Assembly (NCBI GenBank): GCA_964573705.1
Contig: CAZNLT010000004.1
Coordinates: 4,517 to 68,516, forward strand
DNA length: 64,000 nt
Reading direction: 5' to 3'
Source: JAABSQ01 sp964573705
GTDB lineage: Bacteria > Desulfobacterota > Desulfobacteria > Desulfobacterales > Desulfococcaceae
How positions within the stretch are numbered: position 1 is the stretch's first letter; every line of letters starts with the position of its first letter. The notes below the pieces were generated by a model. That model ran no database searches. It was not told the DNA's origin and worked only from the letters and a program-made list of their open reading frames with translations. The translations under genes and the position numbers were made by a program. Of the stretch, positions 27,152-36,041 are shown one piece after another.

Positions 27152-28191
27152 ACCTGGATCAAGGCCTTCAGATCGGAAAAGTCGCCCTTCCGAATCGAAC
27201 CGTTCTGGCGCCCCTGGCCGGCATCACCAACCTGCCGATGCGGCTGCTGGCCAAAGAGGCCGGGTGCGGTCTGGTCTGCTCCGAAATGATCAGCGCCAAC
27301 GGGCTGGTTCATGATTCCCACAAAACCTGGCGCCTGATGGACAGCACACCCGAAGAAAAGCCCTTGTCGGTGCAGATCTTCGGGTCCGATCCCGGGATTA
27401 TGGCCGAGGCCGCCCGACGGGTAGAGGCGGGGGGGTGCGATATCCTGGATATCAATTTCGGGTGCTCCGTCAAAAAGGTGGTGAAGACCGGTGCCGGGGC
27501 CGCCCTGATGCGGACGCCCGAGACGGCCCGGGCGGTGCTTCGAGCGGTCAGGCACGTGATTTCGATTCCCCTGACCATCAAGATTCGAAGCGGATGGGAC
27601 GCCTCCGGAGAGGCTGCCCTGGCGATCGCTCGGATGGCCGAAGACTGTGGGGTCAATGCCGTGGCGGTGCACCCGCGGGCGGCGACCCAGGGATTCAGAG
27701 GATGTGCCGATTGGTCCGTCATTTATCGGGTTAAAAACACGGTCGCCATTCCGGTCATCGGAAACGGGGACATTCAGACCCCGGAAGATGCGTTGAAGAT
27801 GCAAACGGAGACCGGGTGCGACGGGGTGATGATCGGGCGGGCGGCCATCGGCACCCCCTGGATTTTTTCCGGAATTCTGGCCCTGGAGCGGGGGGCCGAC
27901 CCGGTCGAGGAGGCGATCCCCCTTCGGTTTGAGGCGATGATCCGGTATCTTCGGGCATCGGTGGAATACCTCGGGGAATCCCATGCCTCCTACATGATGC
28001 GAAGCCGGCTGGGCTGGTTTGTCAAAGGGCTTCCCCACAACTGCCGTTTCAGAGAATCCATCAAGCGGATCTCCAGCGAAGCCGAAGGGTTGGCGTTGAT
28101 TCATGCCTATGAACGGATGGTCACCGGTTCAGCGGACCGCGTCCGTAACGAATCCGCCGGGGGGAAGGCCGACGCATCGGCGGCGGTATAA
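27148..28191 (+). CDS. dusB: tRNA-dihydrouridine synthase, DusB-like
   Basis: 347 residues. The FMN barrel starts with APLAGITNLPMRLLAKEAGC. The active-site cysteine lies in INFGCSVKKVVKTGAGAALM, and the conserved VHPRAATQGFRGCADW and GNGDIQTPEDA blocks are present. It reduces uridines in tRNA using NAD(P)H-derived electrons. The start codon overlaps the stop of the upstream small gene by four bases. Which Dus subfamily it belongs to is my reading from overall similarity to bacterial DusB. Confidence 0.9.
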   Translation: MNLDQGLQIGKVALPNRTVLAPLAGITNLPMRLLAKEAGCGLVCSEMISANGLVHDSHKTWRLMDSTPEEKPLSVQIFGSDPGIMAEAARRVEAGGCDILDINFGCSVKKVVKTGAGAALMRTPETARAVLRAVRHVISIPLTIKIRSGWDASGEAALAIARMAEDCGVNAVAVHPRAATQGFRGCADWSVIYRVKNTVAIPVIGNGDIQTPEDALKMQTETGCDGVMIGRAAIGTPWIFSGILALERGADPVEEAIPLRFEAMIRYLRASVEYLGESHASYMMRSRLGWFVKGLPHNCRFRESIKRISSEAEGLALIHAYERMVTGSADRVRNESAGGKADASAAV

Positions 28192-28216
28192 GAGCTGGGT
28201 TCAGAAAGGAGGGCAG

Positions 28217-28440
28217 ATGTCAAAAACAGCACTGGTTCCGGCGGCCTCAACCTGCTCTCCCTGTTGCACAACCAAGAGCGGATCTTTTCGAATCGGGCCT
28301 TTTGGGTCATCGGCATCTGCGGCATCCTGCCGGATCTCTTGAACCCCCATCTTCGGCTGACCGCCCGGTTGACCAGCTGGACCCATACCCTCTGCTTTCT
28401 GGCAGCCTGTTTTGCGGTGATCGCCTTCCTCCGGTATCGG
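28217..28440 (+). pseudogene. Remnant of a membrane-protein gene
   Basis: A strong ribosome site (AAAGGAGGGCAG) precedes ATG at 28217, but that frame stops at 28342. A different frame encodes AFWVIGICGILPDLLNPHLR then LTSWTHTLCF, hydrophobic and similar to the PD...S-x-TH pattern of YdjM-like predicted metal-dependent hydrolases. The frame switch and loss of the C-terminus suggest a decayed gene. The same frame runs on to 28665, but that part is out of frame over the YjbQ remnant. Confidence 0.4.
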
Positions 28441-28441
28441 T

Positions 28442-28579
28442 GTTCCCAATCCAATGATTTGCGTTCCGGTCCGCAAAGGCCGGATGCGGCTGGGCGCCTG
28501 GCAGCAGGTGGTCCTGATCAACCACGACAACCGCTCCCGGACACGGACGGTCGAGGTCACGGTGATCGGCGTCGGTTGA
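28442..28579 (+). pseudogene. C-terminal remnant of a YjbQ/UPF0047 family gene
   Basis: The 45 codons before the stop at 28577-28579 read CVPVRKGRMRLGAWQQVVL and then INHDNRSRTRTVEVTVIG. This matches the conserved C-terminus of the YjbQ (secondary thiamine-phosphate synthase) family, including the RM-x-LG-x-WQQ strand. The N-terminal two thirds are absent and stops occur upstream in this frame. It is a fragment fused to the preceding membrane-protein remnant. Confidence 0.6.
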
Positions 28580-28655
28580 TCGAATATACCCGTGAGCTCG
28601 GGTTTGGAATACGTTTGCAGGAACTCATGACATCGTTTTTGGGAGGAGACAATCC

Positions 28656-29003
28656 ATGCCGATGATAAAAATCCTACAGGAAGCCAAGAAGTTTGAGATT
28701 CAGCCCTATAAGCGCCCCAAGCATATTACCGATTTAAAGGAGGAGAACGTCCCCTTTTCCGGTTCTCCCCTGCGCCACCCGCATGACGCCTCCAAGATCA
28801 TTCTGGTGGTGGATCCCTACAGCAATAACACCTTCTATTATGAATTCAAAACCGAGGACATCGCTTTTGTGGAAGAACTGCCCTCGGTGGTGAGTATCGA
28901 AGGGGAAAATGTCAATATGGCCCGGGTCTGGATCAAAAAGCGGCGGGTCGGATTGCGGTGCACCCCTTTCGTAGTGGAGGATATCAAACGGGTTCAGCGC
29001 TGA
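28656..29003 (+). CDS. Small conserved protein, Ppa-like in Desulfobacterota
   Basis: 115 residues, starting MPMIKILQEAKKFEIQPY, with GGAGGAGAC ahead of the ATG. The body (SGSPLRHPHDASKIILVVDP, then NTFYYEFKTEDI and ARVWIKKRRVG) is well conserved in sulfate reducers, where I recall similar proteins being labelled inorganic pyrophosphatase Ppa. It is much shorter than a classical pyrophosphatase and lacks an obvious set of metal-binding aspartates, so that function is doubtful. A strong terminator follows. Confidence 0.75.
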   Translation: MPMIKILQEAKKFEIQPYKRPKHITDLKEENVPFSGSPLRHPHDASKIILVVDPYSNNTFYYEFKTEDIAFVEELPSVVSIEGENVNMARVWIKKRRVGLRCTPFVVEDIKRVQR

Positions 29004-29020
29004 AAGGGTTTTTATGCCCA

Positions 29021-29063
29021 AAAAAAACGCCTTCGAGGAGTTGCCTCCCGAAGGCGTTTTTTT
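29021..29063. terminator. Bidirectional terminator between convergent genes
   Basis: AAAAAAACGCCTTCG (29021-29035) pairs with CGAAGGCGTTTTTTT (29049-29063). GGAG/CTCC extend the stem past a single bulged base around a TTGC loop. It serves the small gene on the left and fdhA on the right. Confidence 0.9.
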
Positions 29064-29096
29064 GGTGGGAAGTGTTCGAGCCCGTGTCCGGGTTCG

Positions 29097-31865
29097 TTAT
29101 GCCGCCTTAGACAGCCTGACGGCGCAAACTTTATACTCCGGAATGCCGGAGACCGGATCCAGAGCCGCATTGGTCAGCTTGTTGGCGGCCGCTTCCGCGT
29201 AATGGAAGGGGATGAAGACCGTTCCGGTCACCGCCTTGGTGGAGACCTTGACCCGAACCAGGATCCTGCCCCGGCGGGAGGCCATTTCGACCATATCTCC
29301 GTTTTTGATGTCGTAAGCCTGCGCATCCGCCATGGAAATTTCCACAAAGCTTTCCGGGGCTTTGAAATTCAGGCCGGCCGATTTCCGGGTCATGGTGCCG
29401 GTGTGATACTGGTACAGCACCCGTCCGGTGGTCAATCTCAGCGGATATTCCTCATCGGTGGGTTCGGCCGGAGGAATATAATCGATGGCGTGAAAATTGC
29501 CCAGACCGATGGGGAACTGATCCTTGTGCAGGATCGGGGTACCCGGGTGTTCGGTATTGGGGCAGGGCCAGTGAAGCCCCTCATAGTCGATGCGTTCATA
29601 GGTGATGCCGCCGTAAGAAGGGGTGACCGTGGCGATCTCCGCCATAATGGCTTCGGCGTTCGGGTACTTCATTTCATACCCCATTCGGGTGGCGATCTCG
29701 CAGGTGATCTCCCAGTCGGTTTTGACCCCGGCCGGCGGTTCCACCGCTTTCCGGATCCGCTGCACCCGGCGTTCGGTGTTGGTGAAGGCGCCGTCTTTTT
29801 CCGCGAAACAGGCCGAGGGGAGCACCACATCCGCTTTCTGGGCCGTTTCCGACAGAAAAATATCCTGAACCACCAGGAAATCGAGGTTGGCCATCGATTT
29901 CTCCAGATGGTTCAGATCGGGATCGGAGACCAGCGGGTTTTCCCCGATGATATACAGCGCCTTGAGTTCTCCCGACAGCGCCTTGGGAATCATTTCGGTG
30001 ACCTTGAGCCCGACCGTGTCGCTCAAACCGGTTACGCCCCAGGCCTCCTCCATCTTCTTTTTGGCGTCGGCGCTGGTGACCGGCTGATACCCGGTGTAGA
30101 CATTGGGCAGAATCCCCATGTCGCAGGCGCCCTGGACGTTGTTCTGGCCCCGAAGCGGGTTGACCCCGCCGCCCTCGATGCCCATGTTGCCGCAGAGCAT
30201 GGCCAGATTGGCCAGGGATTTGACATTGTCGGTGCCGGTGATGTGCTGGGTGATTCCCATGCAGTAGAGGATCGACCCGGCTTTGGCCGAGGCGAACATT
30301 CGGGCCGCGCCCTCGATCTGTGCCGCCGGAATGCCGGTGACCTCTTCCACGTACTCGGGGGTGAATTTTTCCAACGTCTTTTTGAGGTCTTCGAACCCTT
30401 TGGTTCGGTTCTTTACAAATTCTTTGTCGTAGAGATCTTCCTTGATGATGACGTGCATCAACCCATTGATCCAGGCCACATCGGTGCCCAGATTGGGACG
30501 GAGCCACTGATGGGCGAACCGGGTCATGCGGATCCGCCGGGGGTCGACCACGATCAGCCGCGTCCCATTGAATTTCACCGCCCGCTTCACAAAAGAGGAG
30601 ATGACCGGATGGTTTTCGGTGGTGTTGGACCCGGTGATTAAAATGACATCGGCCTTTTCAATATCGCCGATGGTGTTCGTCATTGCGCCACTTCCGAATG
30701 CTGCGGCCAGACCGGCCACGGTGGAGCTATGTCAGAGACGGGCGCAGTGGTCGATGTTGTTGGTCTTGAGCACCGCCCGGGTGAATTTGTTGGCGACGTA
30801 ATTCTCTTCGTTGCTGATCCGGGCCGAAGCCAATACCCCGATGCTGTCGCCGCTGTAGTCCTTTTGAATTCTGCCGAGATTTTCCGCCACCCGGTTCAGG
30901 GCTTCATCCCAGGATGCCTCCCGGAATTCTCCGTTTTCTTTGATGAGCGGTTTTGACAGCCGTTCCGGGGACCCGATGAAGTCGTATCCGAACCGGCCCT
31001 TGACGCACAAAGAGCCGTAGTTGGGGGATACATCCTCCACCCCGGTCACCTTGACGACCTTGCCTTTTTTGGAGTGCAGATGAATCTGGCAACCGACCCC
31101 GCAGTAGGTGCAGGTGGTGCGGGTCTTTTTGGTTTCCCAGGGGCGAACGGCGTACCGGGCGTCCTTTTCCACCAGGGCGCCGACCGGGCAGGCCTGAAGG
31201 CATTCTCCGCAGAAGACGCAGTCGGAATCTTTATAGGGCCGGTCCCCGGCCGCAATGATCTTGGTTGCGGTGCCCCGAAAGCCGAAGCTGATGGCGTTGT
31301 TGACCTGGACGTCACAGCAGGCCTGTACGCACCGGCCGCACTTGATGCACCGGGAAAAGTCCCTGACGATGAACGGATTGACGTCCTCCATGGGGTAGGG
31401 CACATCGGTGCGGGGGAAGCGTTCCGCCGATACCTGGTATCGATAGGCCAGGTGCTGGAGTTCGCACTCCCCCCATACCGGGCACATTTCCTCGGTTTTA
31501 TCGTATTTATGGACTTCCAGCTGAAACTGGGTCCAGTCCTGGTCGTCGGCGATCCGAACCGCACAGTTGTGGTTTCCGGAGGAGAGCAACAGCTGAAGAA
31601 TCAGCCGCCGGGCCTCGACCACCTTGGGGGATTCCGTCAGCACCTGCATTCCCTTGCCGGCCGGCGCCGCACAGGAAGCCACCAGGCTGCGGGCCCCTTT
31701 CACCTCCACCACGCACACCCGGCACTGGCCGGTGGGGGAGGCGTTTTTCATATGACACAGCGTCGGTATGTCGACGCTGTTTCTTTTCGCTACCTGAAGA
31801 ATCGTTTCTCCGGGAGAGAAGGGAAACTCGTTCCCATTGATGATGATCGTGTTGTCTGCGTCCAT
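29097..31865 (-). CDS. fdhA: Formate dehydrogenase alpha subunit, selenocysteine-containing
   Basis: One 922-codon gene with an in-frame TGA at 30732-30734 read as selenocysteine 378. The context CARL-Sec-HSSTVAGL matches the active site of Sec-type formate dehydrogenases (E. coli FdhF has CARV-Sec-HGPSVAGL). Domains in order: an N-terminal [2Fe-2S] domain (CHMKNASPTGQCRVC), an HxxxC-type cluster region (VHKYDKTEEMC), two ferredoxin clusters (CIKCGRCVQAC, CVFCGECLQACP), the molybdopterin-associated [4Fe-4S] motif (CTYCGVGC), and the bis-MGD domains. It oxidises formate or reduces CO2. AAGGAG precedes the ATG. No beta or gamma subunit is adjacent, so its electron partner must be elsewhere. Confidence 0.95.
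30703..30734 (-). promoter_or_regulatory. Bacterial SECIS element downstream of the fdhA UGA codon
   Basis: On the coding strand the TGA (30734-30732) is followed 12 bases later by GTGGCC-GGTCT-GGCCGC (30719-30703), a 6-bp stem (one G-T pair) with a GGTCT loop. The E. coli fdhF SECIS has the same GGUCU apical sequence, contacted by SelB. The spacing between UGA and loop is within the functional range for bacterial SECIS. Confidence 0.85.
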
Positions 31866-31910
31866 GCGTGTCTGTCTCCTTGGTAGAGTTGCGTTGCCTT
31901 ATGCCATTTA

Positions 31911-32333
31911 TTAAAGGAAGTTATCGTTTTTGTCAATCGCGGATTTCGTCCGGATTAATCTCTTCCGCAGTCGCACGGCGGTATATATTGAGACCCCGAC
32001 GGCCGATCCCAGAAAATCGGCCAGCAGATCCATCCGGTCGGCGCTTCGGGAGGGCACAAAATATTGGTGGATTTCATCGGAAAGCCCGAACAGGGCGGCG
32101 GAGAGGATGCTGAGGATCATCAGCCACCGAGAATCCATTCGGGGCCAGGTGTGTCCATAGGCCCGACAGAAGAGAATGCCGAGAAGTCCGTAAATGGCCG
32201 CATGCGCCCATTTGTCAAGATGTGGAATTTTGAGGCCGGTTTGTGGGGCCGGAAAGGCGGACTGGGTAAAAATAAGAACCAGATAGATCAGCAGCGGGAG
32301 CCAATAGAAAAGAAAAATCCGGGCCAGGATCAT
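31911..32333 (-). CDS. VanZ-like family membrane protein
   Basis: 140 residues from the ATG ending at 32333, which has GAGAGG upstream. Four membrane segments and the family signature FGLSDEIHQYFVPSRS with DLLADFLGSAVG are present. VanZ-like proteins are of uncertain general function; the name comes from teicoplanin resistance. The start codon lies inside an arm of the CCGAAACGATGATC repeat (copy C), so the repeat supplies its first codons (ATG ATC). It is 45 bases upstream of fdhA. Confidence 0.82.
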   Translation of the reverse strand: MILARIFLFYWLPLLIYLVLIFTQSAFPAPQTGLKIPHLDKWAHAAIYGLLGILFCRAYGHTWPRMDSRWLMILSILSAALFGLSDEIHQYFVPSRSADRMDLLADFLGSAVGVSIYTAVRLRKRLIRTKSAIDKNDNFL

Positions 32334-32380
32334 CGTTTCGGCCTCTCTATTTTTTAAGCCGGTCGAAACGATGATCATGG
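32327..32380. repeat. Copy C of the CCGAAACGATGATCATGG family, inverted pair
   Basis: GATCATCGTTTCG (32328-32340) and CGAAACGATGATC (32364-32376) are perfect complements around a 23-base AT-rich loop. The complementarity extends to 20 of 22 positions with the flanking GGCC bases. It lies between thrS and the VanZ gene and overlaps the VanZ start. Confidence 0.8.
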
Positions 32381-32425
32381 CCAAAATCGGCAATCTCTGC
32401 ATGGGCGGTAGCGGGTCGTCTCCCC

Positions 32426-34360
32426 TCAACTGCATTCATCCGTAAAAATCTCCAAGTCCGGTTTTCGGGCCTGAACATGGGCCGTCACCCGCTTCAGGAA
32501 TTCGGCTCTGGGGATGCCGTATTTGACCGTTCCGTCCAGGGTGCGCACCGACAGGGTGTCGGCGGCCTTCTCTTTTTCGCCGACGGTCAGGATCAGGGGA
32601 ATATACTCGATCTGGGCCTCCCGGACCTTTTTGTTCAGGCTTTCGGTCCGGTCATCCACCCGGGTGCGAAGCCCGGCCGTGTCCAGAACGGTACGGATTT
32701 CGTCGGCATAGGGAATCAGATCATCGTTGATGGGCAGCAACACCACCTGGACCGGCGCCAGCCACAGGGGAAACTTGCCGCCGTAGTGTTCCACCAGGAT
32801 GCCGAAAAAGCGTTCGATGGAGCCGTAGATGACCCGGTGGATCATGACCGGCCGGTGCCGTTCGTTGTCTCGGCCCACGTAAGTGAGATCGAACCGTTCG
32901 GGCAGGGACATGTCGAGCTGCACCGTGCCGCACTGCCAGGTTCGTCCCAGGGCGTCTTTGATGTGGATGTCGATCTTGGGTCCGTAAAAGGCGCCGTCCC
33001 CCTCGTTGATCTTGTATTCCCGTCCGTAGGCGTTGAGCGCCGACCGCAGCCCCTCGGTGGCCTGTTCCCACTGCCGGTCGGTGCCGATCGATTTTTCGGG
33101 CCGGGTGGAGAGCTCCAGGTGAAATCCGAGTCCGAAGGTGGAATAGATCCGGTCCACCAGCCGAAGCACCCCGAGGATTTCGGATTCGATCTGGTCCGGG
33201 GTCATGAAAATGTGGGCATCGTCCTGGTGAAAGGCCCGTACCCGGAACAGCCCCGAGAGCACCCCGCTCAATTCATGCCGATGGACCAGGCCGATTTCCG
33301 CGGCCCGCAGGGGCAGGTCCCGGTAGGAATGGGTCCGGGTATTGTAGAGCAGCATGCCGCCCGGGCAGTTCATCGGCTTGATGGCCACATCGGTCTCGTC
33401 GATGCGGGTGGTGTACATGTTCTCCCGGTAGTTTTCCCAGTGGCCGCTCTTTTCCCACAGCTCCCGGTTGAGGATCAGCGGGGTTTTGGTCTCTACATAC
33501 CCGGCGGTGCGGTGCTCTTCGCGCCAGTAGTCCAGAAGGGTGTTCCAAATAACCATCCCTCGAGGATGGAAAAAGGGCATCCCCGGAGCCTCCTCATGAA
33601 AGCTGAACAGATCCAGCCGGGCGCCCAGTTTGCGGTGGTTGCGCTTTCGGGCCTCTTCCAGGAAATGGAGATAGGACTTGAGCTCTTTTTTGTCGAAAAA
33701 GGCGGTGCCGTAGATCCGCTGAAGCTGGGCCTTGGTCTGGTCGGCCCGCCAGTAGGCGCCGGAGACCTTGAGCAGCTTGAAGGCCTTGATGAATCCGGTG
33801 TGGGGCACGTGGGGGCCCCGGCAGAGATCGGTGAAATCCCCCTGCTCATAGAAGGAGATGGCGCCGTCGTCCAGTTCCGAGATCATTTCCTGTTTATACG
33901 GCTCGTTTCGGTAGAATGTCAGGGCTTCCGCTTTGGATACCTCCCGGCGCCGAATCGGCAGCTTGGCCTTGACGATCTTTTTCATTTCGGCCTCGATCTT
34001 GGGAAAATCCTCCTCCGACACCGGGGCCATGTCGATATCGTAGTAAAAACCGTCCTCCACCACCGGTCCGATGGTCAGCCTGGCGTCGGGGTAGACCCGC
34101 AGAATCGCCTGGGCCATGGCGTGGGCCGCGCTGTGGCGCATAATCTCCAATGCCTCCGGGTCCTGGGTGGTGATCAGCCGAAGTCGGGTATCGTCCGTGA
34201 TTTTTCGATTCAAATCCACTACATGGCCGTTGAGCTGCATGGCCACGCAGTTGCGGGCAAGCCCTTCGGAAATGGATTGGGCCACATCCAGCCCGGTGGG
34301 GGCCTGTTCAAACTGTCTGGTGCTCCCATCCGGGAGCGTGATATTCACCATTGTGTTCAC
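32426..34360 (-). CDS. thrS: Threonyl-tRNA synthetase
   Basis: 644 residues, the usual length. An N-terminal TGS domain (ITLPDGSTRQFEQ) is followed by the editing domain (HSAAHAMAQAIL with catalytic His pairs) and the class II core. Core motifs include KPMNCPGGMLLYN, FRVRAFHQDDAHIF and GDGAFYGPKIDIHI, and the C-terminal anticodon domain follows. It charges tRNA-Thr. MVNITLPDG, three codons in, is an alternative start. The 281-base region 34361-34641 separates it from the divergent rnd gene. Confidence 0.96.
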   Translation of the reverse strand: MNTMVNITLPDGSTRQFEQAPTGLDVAQSISEGLARNCVAMQLNGHVVDLNRKITDDTRLRLITTQDPEALEIMRHSAAHAMAQAILRVYPDARLTIGPVVEDGFYYDIDMAPVSEEDFPKIEAEMKKIVKAKLPIRRREVSKAEALTFYRNEPYKQEMISELDDGAISFYEQGDFTDLCRGPHVPHTGFIKAFKLLKVSGAYWRADQTKAQLQRIYGTAFFDKKELKSYLHFLEEARKRNHRKLGARLDLFSFHEEAPGMPFFHPRGMVIWNTLLDYWREEHRTAGYVETKTPLILNRELWEKSGHWENYRENMYTTRIDETDVAIKPMNCPGGMLLYNTRTHSYRDLPLRAAEIGLVHRHELSGVLSGLFRVRAFHQDDAHIFMTPDQIESEILGVLRLVDRIYSTFGLGFHLELSTRPEKSIGTDRQWEQATEGLRSALNAYGREYKINEGDGAFYGPKIDIHIKDALGRTWQCGTVQLDMSLPERFDLTYVGRDNERHRPVMIHRVIYGSIERFFGILVEHYGGKFPLWLAPVQVVLLPINDDLIPYADEIRTVLDTAGLRTRVDDRTESLNKKVREAQIEYIPLILTVGEKEKAADTLSVRTLDGTVKYGIPRAEFLKRVTAHVQARKPDLEIFTDECS

Positions 34361-34585
34361 CTGAGTGTCTTTTGATTGGATACGAATAACAAAAAGTTTA
34401 ATTCCTTATAATAAAACACTAAACAGTAGAAGAAAGCCCCATTCGGGTCAAGAAAAAACTCGGGTCGATATTCTCCGGCCCATTTTTTGACAATCCCGAG
34501 CCCGAGTGGTATATCGTTCCAATACACAAGATAGACTTCACCAGTTCGGTTTTCCGGTTGAAATTCCTATGAATGAGAAAAGCGC

Positions 34586-34613
34586 TTGAAAGCGACTGTT
34601 GAAATTATATACT
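34586..34613 (+). promoter_or_regulatory. Candidate promoter for rnd
   Basis: TTGAAA (34586-34591) and TATACT (34608-34613) are 16 bases apart, with the expected transcript start about 22 bases before the rnd ATG. The surrounding 34361-34641 gap is otherwise AT-rich and featureless to me. Confidence 0.5.
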
Positions 34614-34641
34614 GAGATCCTGAAAACGAAACAGAACTGCC

Positions 34642-35850
34642 ATGACCGAGCCTATCGGCAACCCGAAATCGGAACCCTCTCCTGCCCGCTTCGACATGAT
34701 CGACACCCCCTCGGCCCTGGTTGATTTCGTCCGCGACCTGGGGGGCGAAACGCGGATCGCCGCCGATCTGGAGGCCGATTCCATGTACCATTTCCAGGAA
34801 AAGGTCTGTCTGCTCCAGATGGCGAGCCGGGACCGAAGCGTCATTATCGATCCGCTCAAACTGGAGGATCTCTCCCCGCTGAAGCCGATCTTTGACGATT
34901 CGGCGATTCAGAAGGTCTTTCACGGCGCAGACTACGACATTCGATCCCTGCACCGGGATTTTCATATCGAGGTCCATAATTTGTTCGATACCCAGATCGC
35001 CTGCCGGTTTCTGGGATACGCAGAAACCGGGCTGGAGGCGGTGCTTCACCGCCATTTCGGTATTTCCCTGGATAAAAAATACCAGAAAAAGGACTGGTCG
35101 GCCCGTCCCCTGCCGCCGGAGATGCTCGCCTATGCGGCCCAGGATACCTCCTACCTGATCCCGCTGGCCGAAAAACTGATTCAGGAACTGGCCGAAAAAG
35201 GGCGTCTCGAGTGGGTGCTCGAAGAATGTGAACTGCTGAGCCGGGTCCGGGCGGTGTCGGATGAAGACGAGCCCCTGTTTATGAAATTCAAGGGAGCGGG
35301 CTGGCTTCGCCGCCGCAGCCTGGCGGTGCTGGAAAATCTCCTTCAGCTTCGCCGGGAGATCGCCCGCAAGAAAGACCGTCCGCTCTATATGGTGTTCGGC
35401 AACCGGGCGGTTCTGGATCTCGTCAAGACCAAACCGGTGACCCCAGAGCGGCTGGAAAAAAGCGGGGGTCTCAGCAAAAAACAGATCGGAATGTACGGTC
35501 CGGCGGTGATTCAGGCGGTGAAAGACGCCCTGGACCTGCCGGAGGAAAGCCTGCCGATCTATCCGAAAAAGAAAGCCCCGCCGGTCTCTCCCAAGGTGCC
35601 GGAACGGGTCCAGGCGCTCAAAGCCTGGCGGGACCGGCGGGCCGAAGCCCTAAAGATCGACCCGGCCATCGTCTGCACCAAGTCGCTGATGACCGCCGTC
35701 GCCCGAAAAAACCCGACCGATGCGGCGGCCCTGGCGGAGATCGAAGAGATGCGGGACTGGCAGCGGAAGGTCTTCGGAGAAGAGATGATCGCCTCCCTGC
35801 CCACGGAAAAACCCCGCAAGAGCCGGTCCCGAAAACGCGGCCCCCGATAG
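34642..35850 (+). CDS. rnd: Ribonuclease D
   Basis: 402 residues. The DEDD exonuclease residues are visible in AADLEADSMYHF, HGADYDIRSLHRDF and YAAQDTSYLIPL. HRDC domains follow (for example RRRSLAVLENLLQLRREIA). It trims tRNA and other small RNA 3' ends. The C-terminal tail is Lys/Arg-rich. It precedes a long palindromic repeat and a truncated hydrolase gene. Confidence 0.93.
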   Translation: MTEPIGNPKSEPSPARFDMIDTPSALVDFVRDLGGETRIAADLEADSMYHFQEKVCLLQMASRDRSVIIDPLKLEDLSPLKPIFDDSAIQKVFHGADYDIRSLHRDFHIEVHNLFDTQIACRFLGYAETGLEAVLHRHFGISLDKKYQKKDWSARPLPPEMLAYAAQDTSYLIPLAEKLIQELAEKGRLEWVLEECELLSRVRAVSDEDEPLFMKFKGAGWLRRRSLAVLENLLQLRREIARKKDRPLYMVFGNRAVLDLVKTKPVTPERLEKSGGLSKKQIGMYGPAVIQAVKDALDLPEESLPIYPKKKAPPVSPKVPERVQALKAWRDRRAEALKIDPAIVCTKSLMTAVARKNPTDAAALAEIEEMRDWQRKVFGEEMIASLPTEKPRKSRSRKRGPR

Positions 35851-35882
35851 CCGGGGACTTTTCTGAAACCGGATCAAACGAA

Positions 35883-36027
35883 GGGCCATGATCACCGTTT
35901 CGGCCGCCCTGGGGTCTTTTTCCGGCCCGGCAGGAACTCGCTGTCGCTCAAACAGCTTCCCGGCCCGGGAAAAGATCCCGGGGCGGCCCCGGTCATTCCG
36001 GTTGGGCCGAAACGATGATGAAAGCCC
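35883..36027. repeat. Copy D of the repeat family: 145-base fold-back element
   Basis: The outer arms contain ATGATCACCGTTTCGGCC (35888-35905) and GGCCGAAACGATGATG (36005-36020). Inner arms of 29 bases (GGCCGCCCTGGGGTCTTTTT... and its partner ending ...CCCGGGGCGGCC) match at 25 of 29 positions. The loop holds CTCGCTGTCGCTCAAACAGC. A short insertion breaks the right arm. The whole folds into one long hairpin between rnd and the hydrolase. Confidence 0.75.
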
Positions 36028-36041
36028 ATACGAGGTCTATT

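Noticed and set aside
28264..28665. Intact 133-residue gene between dusB and the Ppa-like gene
   Set aside because: Only the first third looks like protein; the rest is out of frame over a clear YjbQ tail, and it overlaps the next gene.
30732..30734. Stop codon or frameshift splitting the formate dehydrogenase
   Set aside because: Both halves are in one frame, the TGA lies at the known Sec position, and a SECIS hairpin follows. It is read as selenocysteine.
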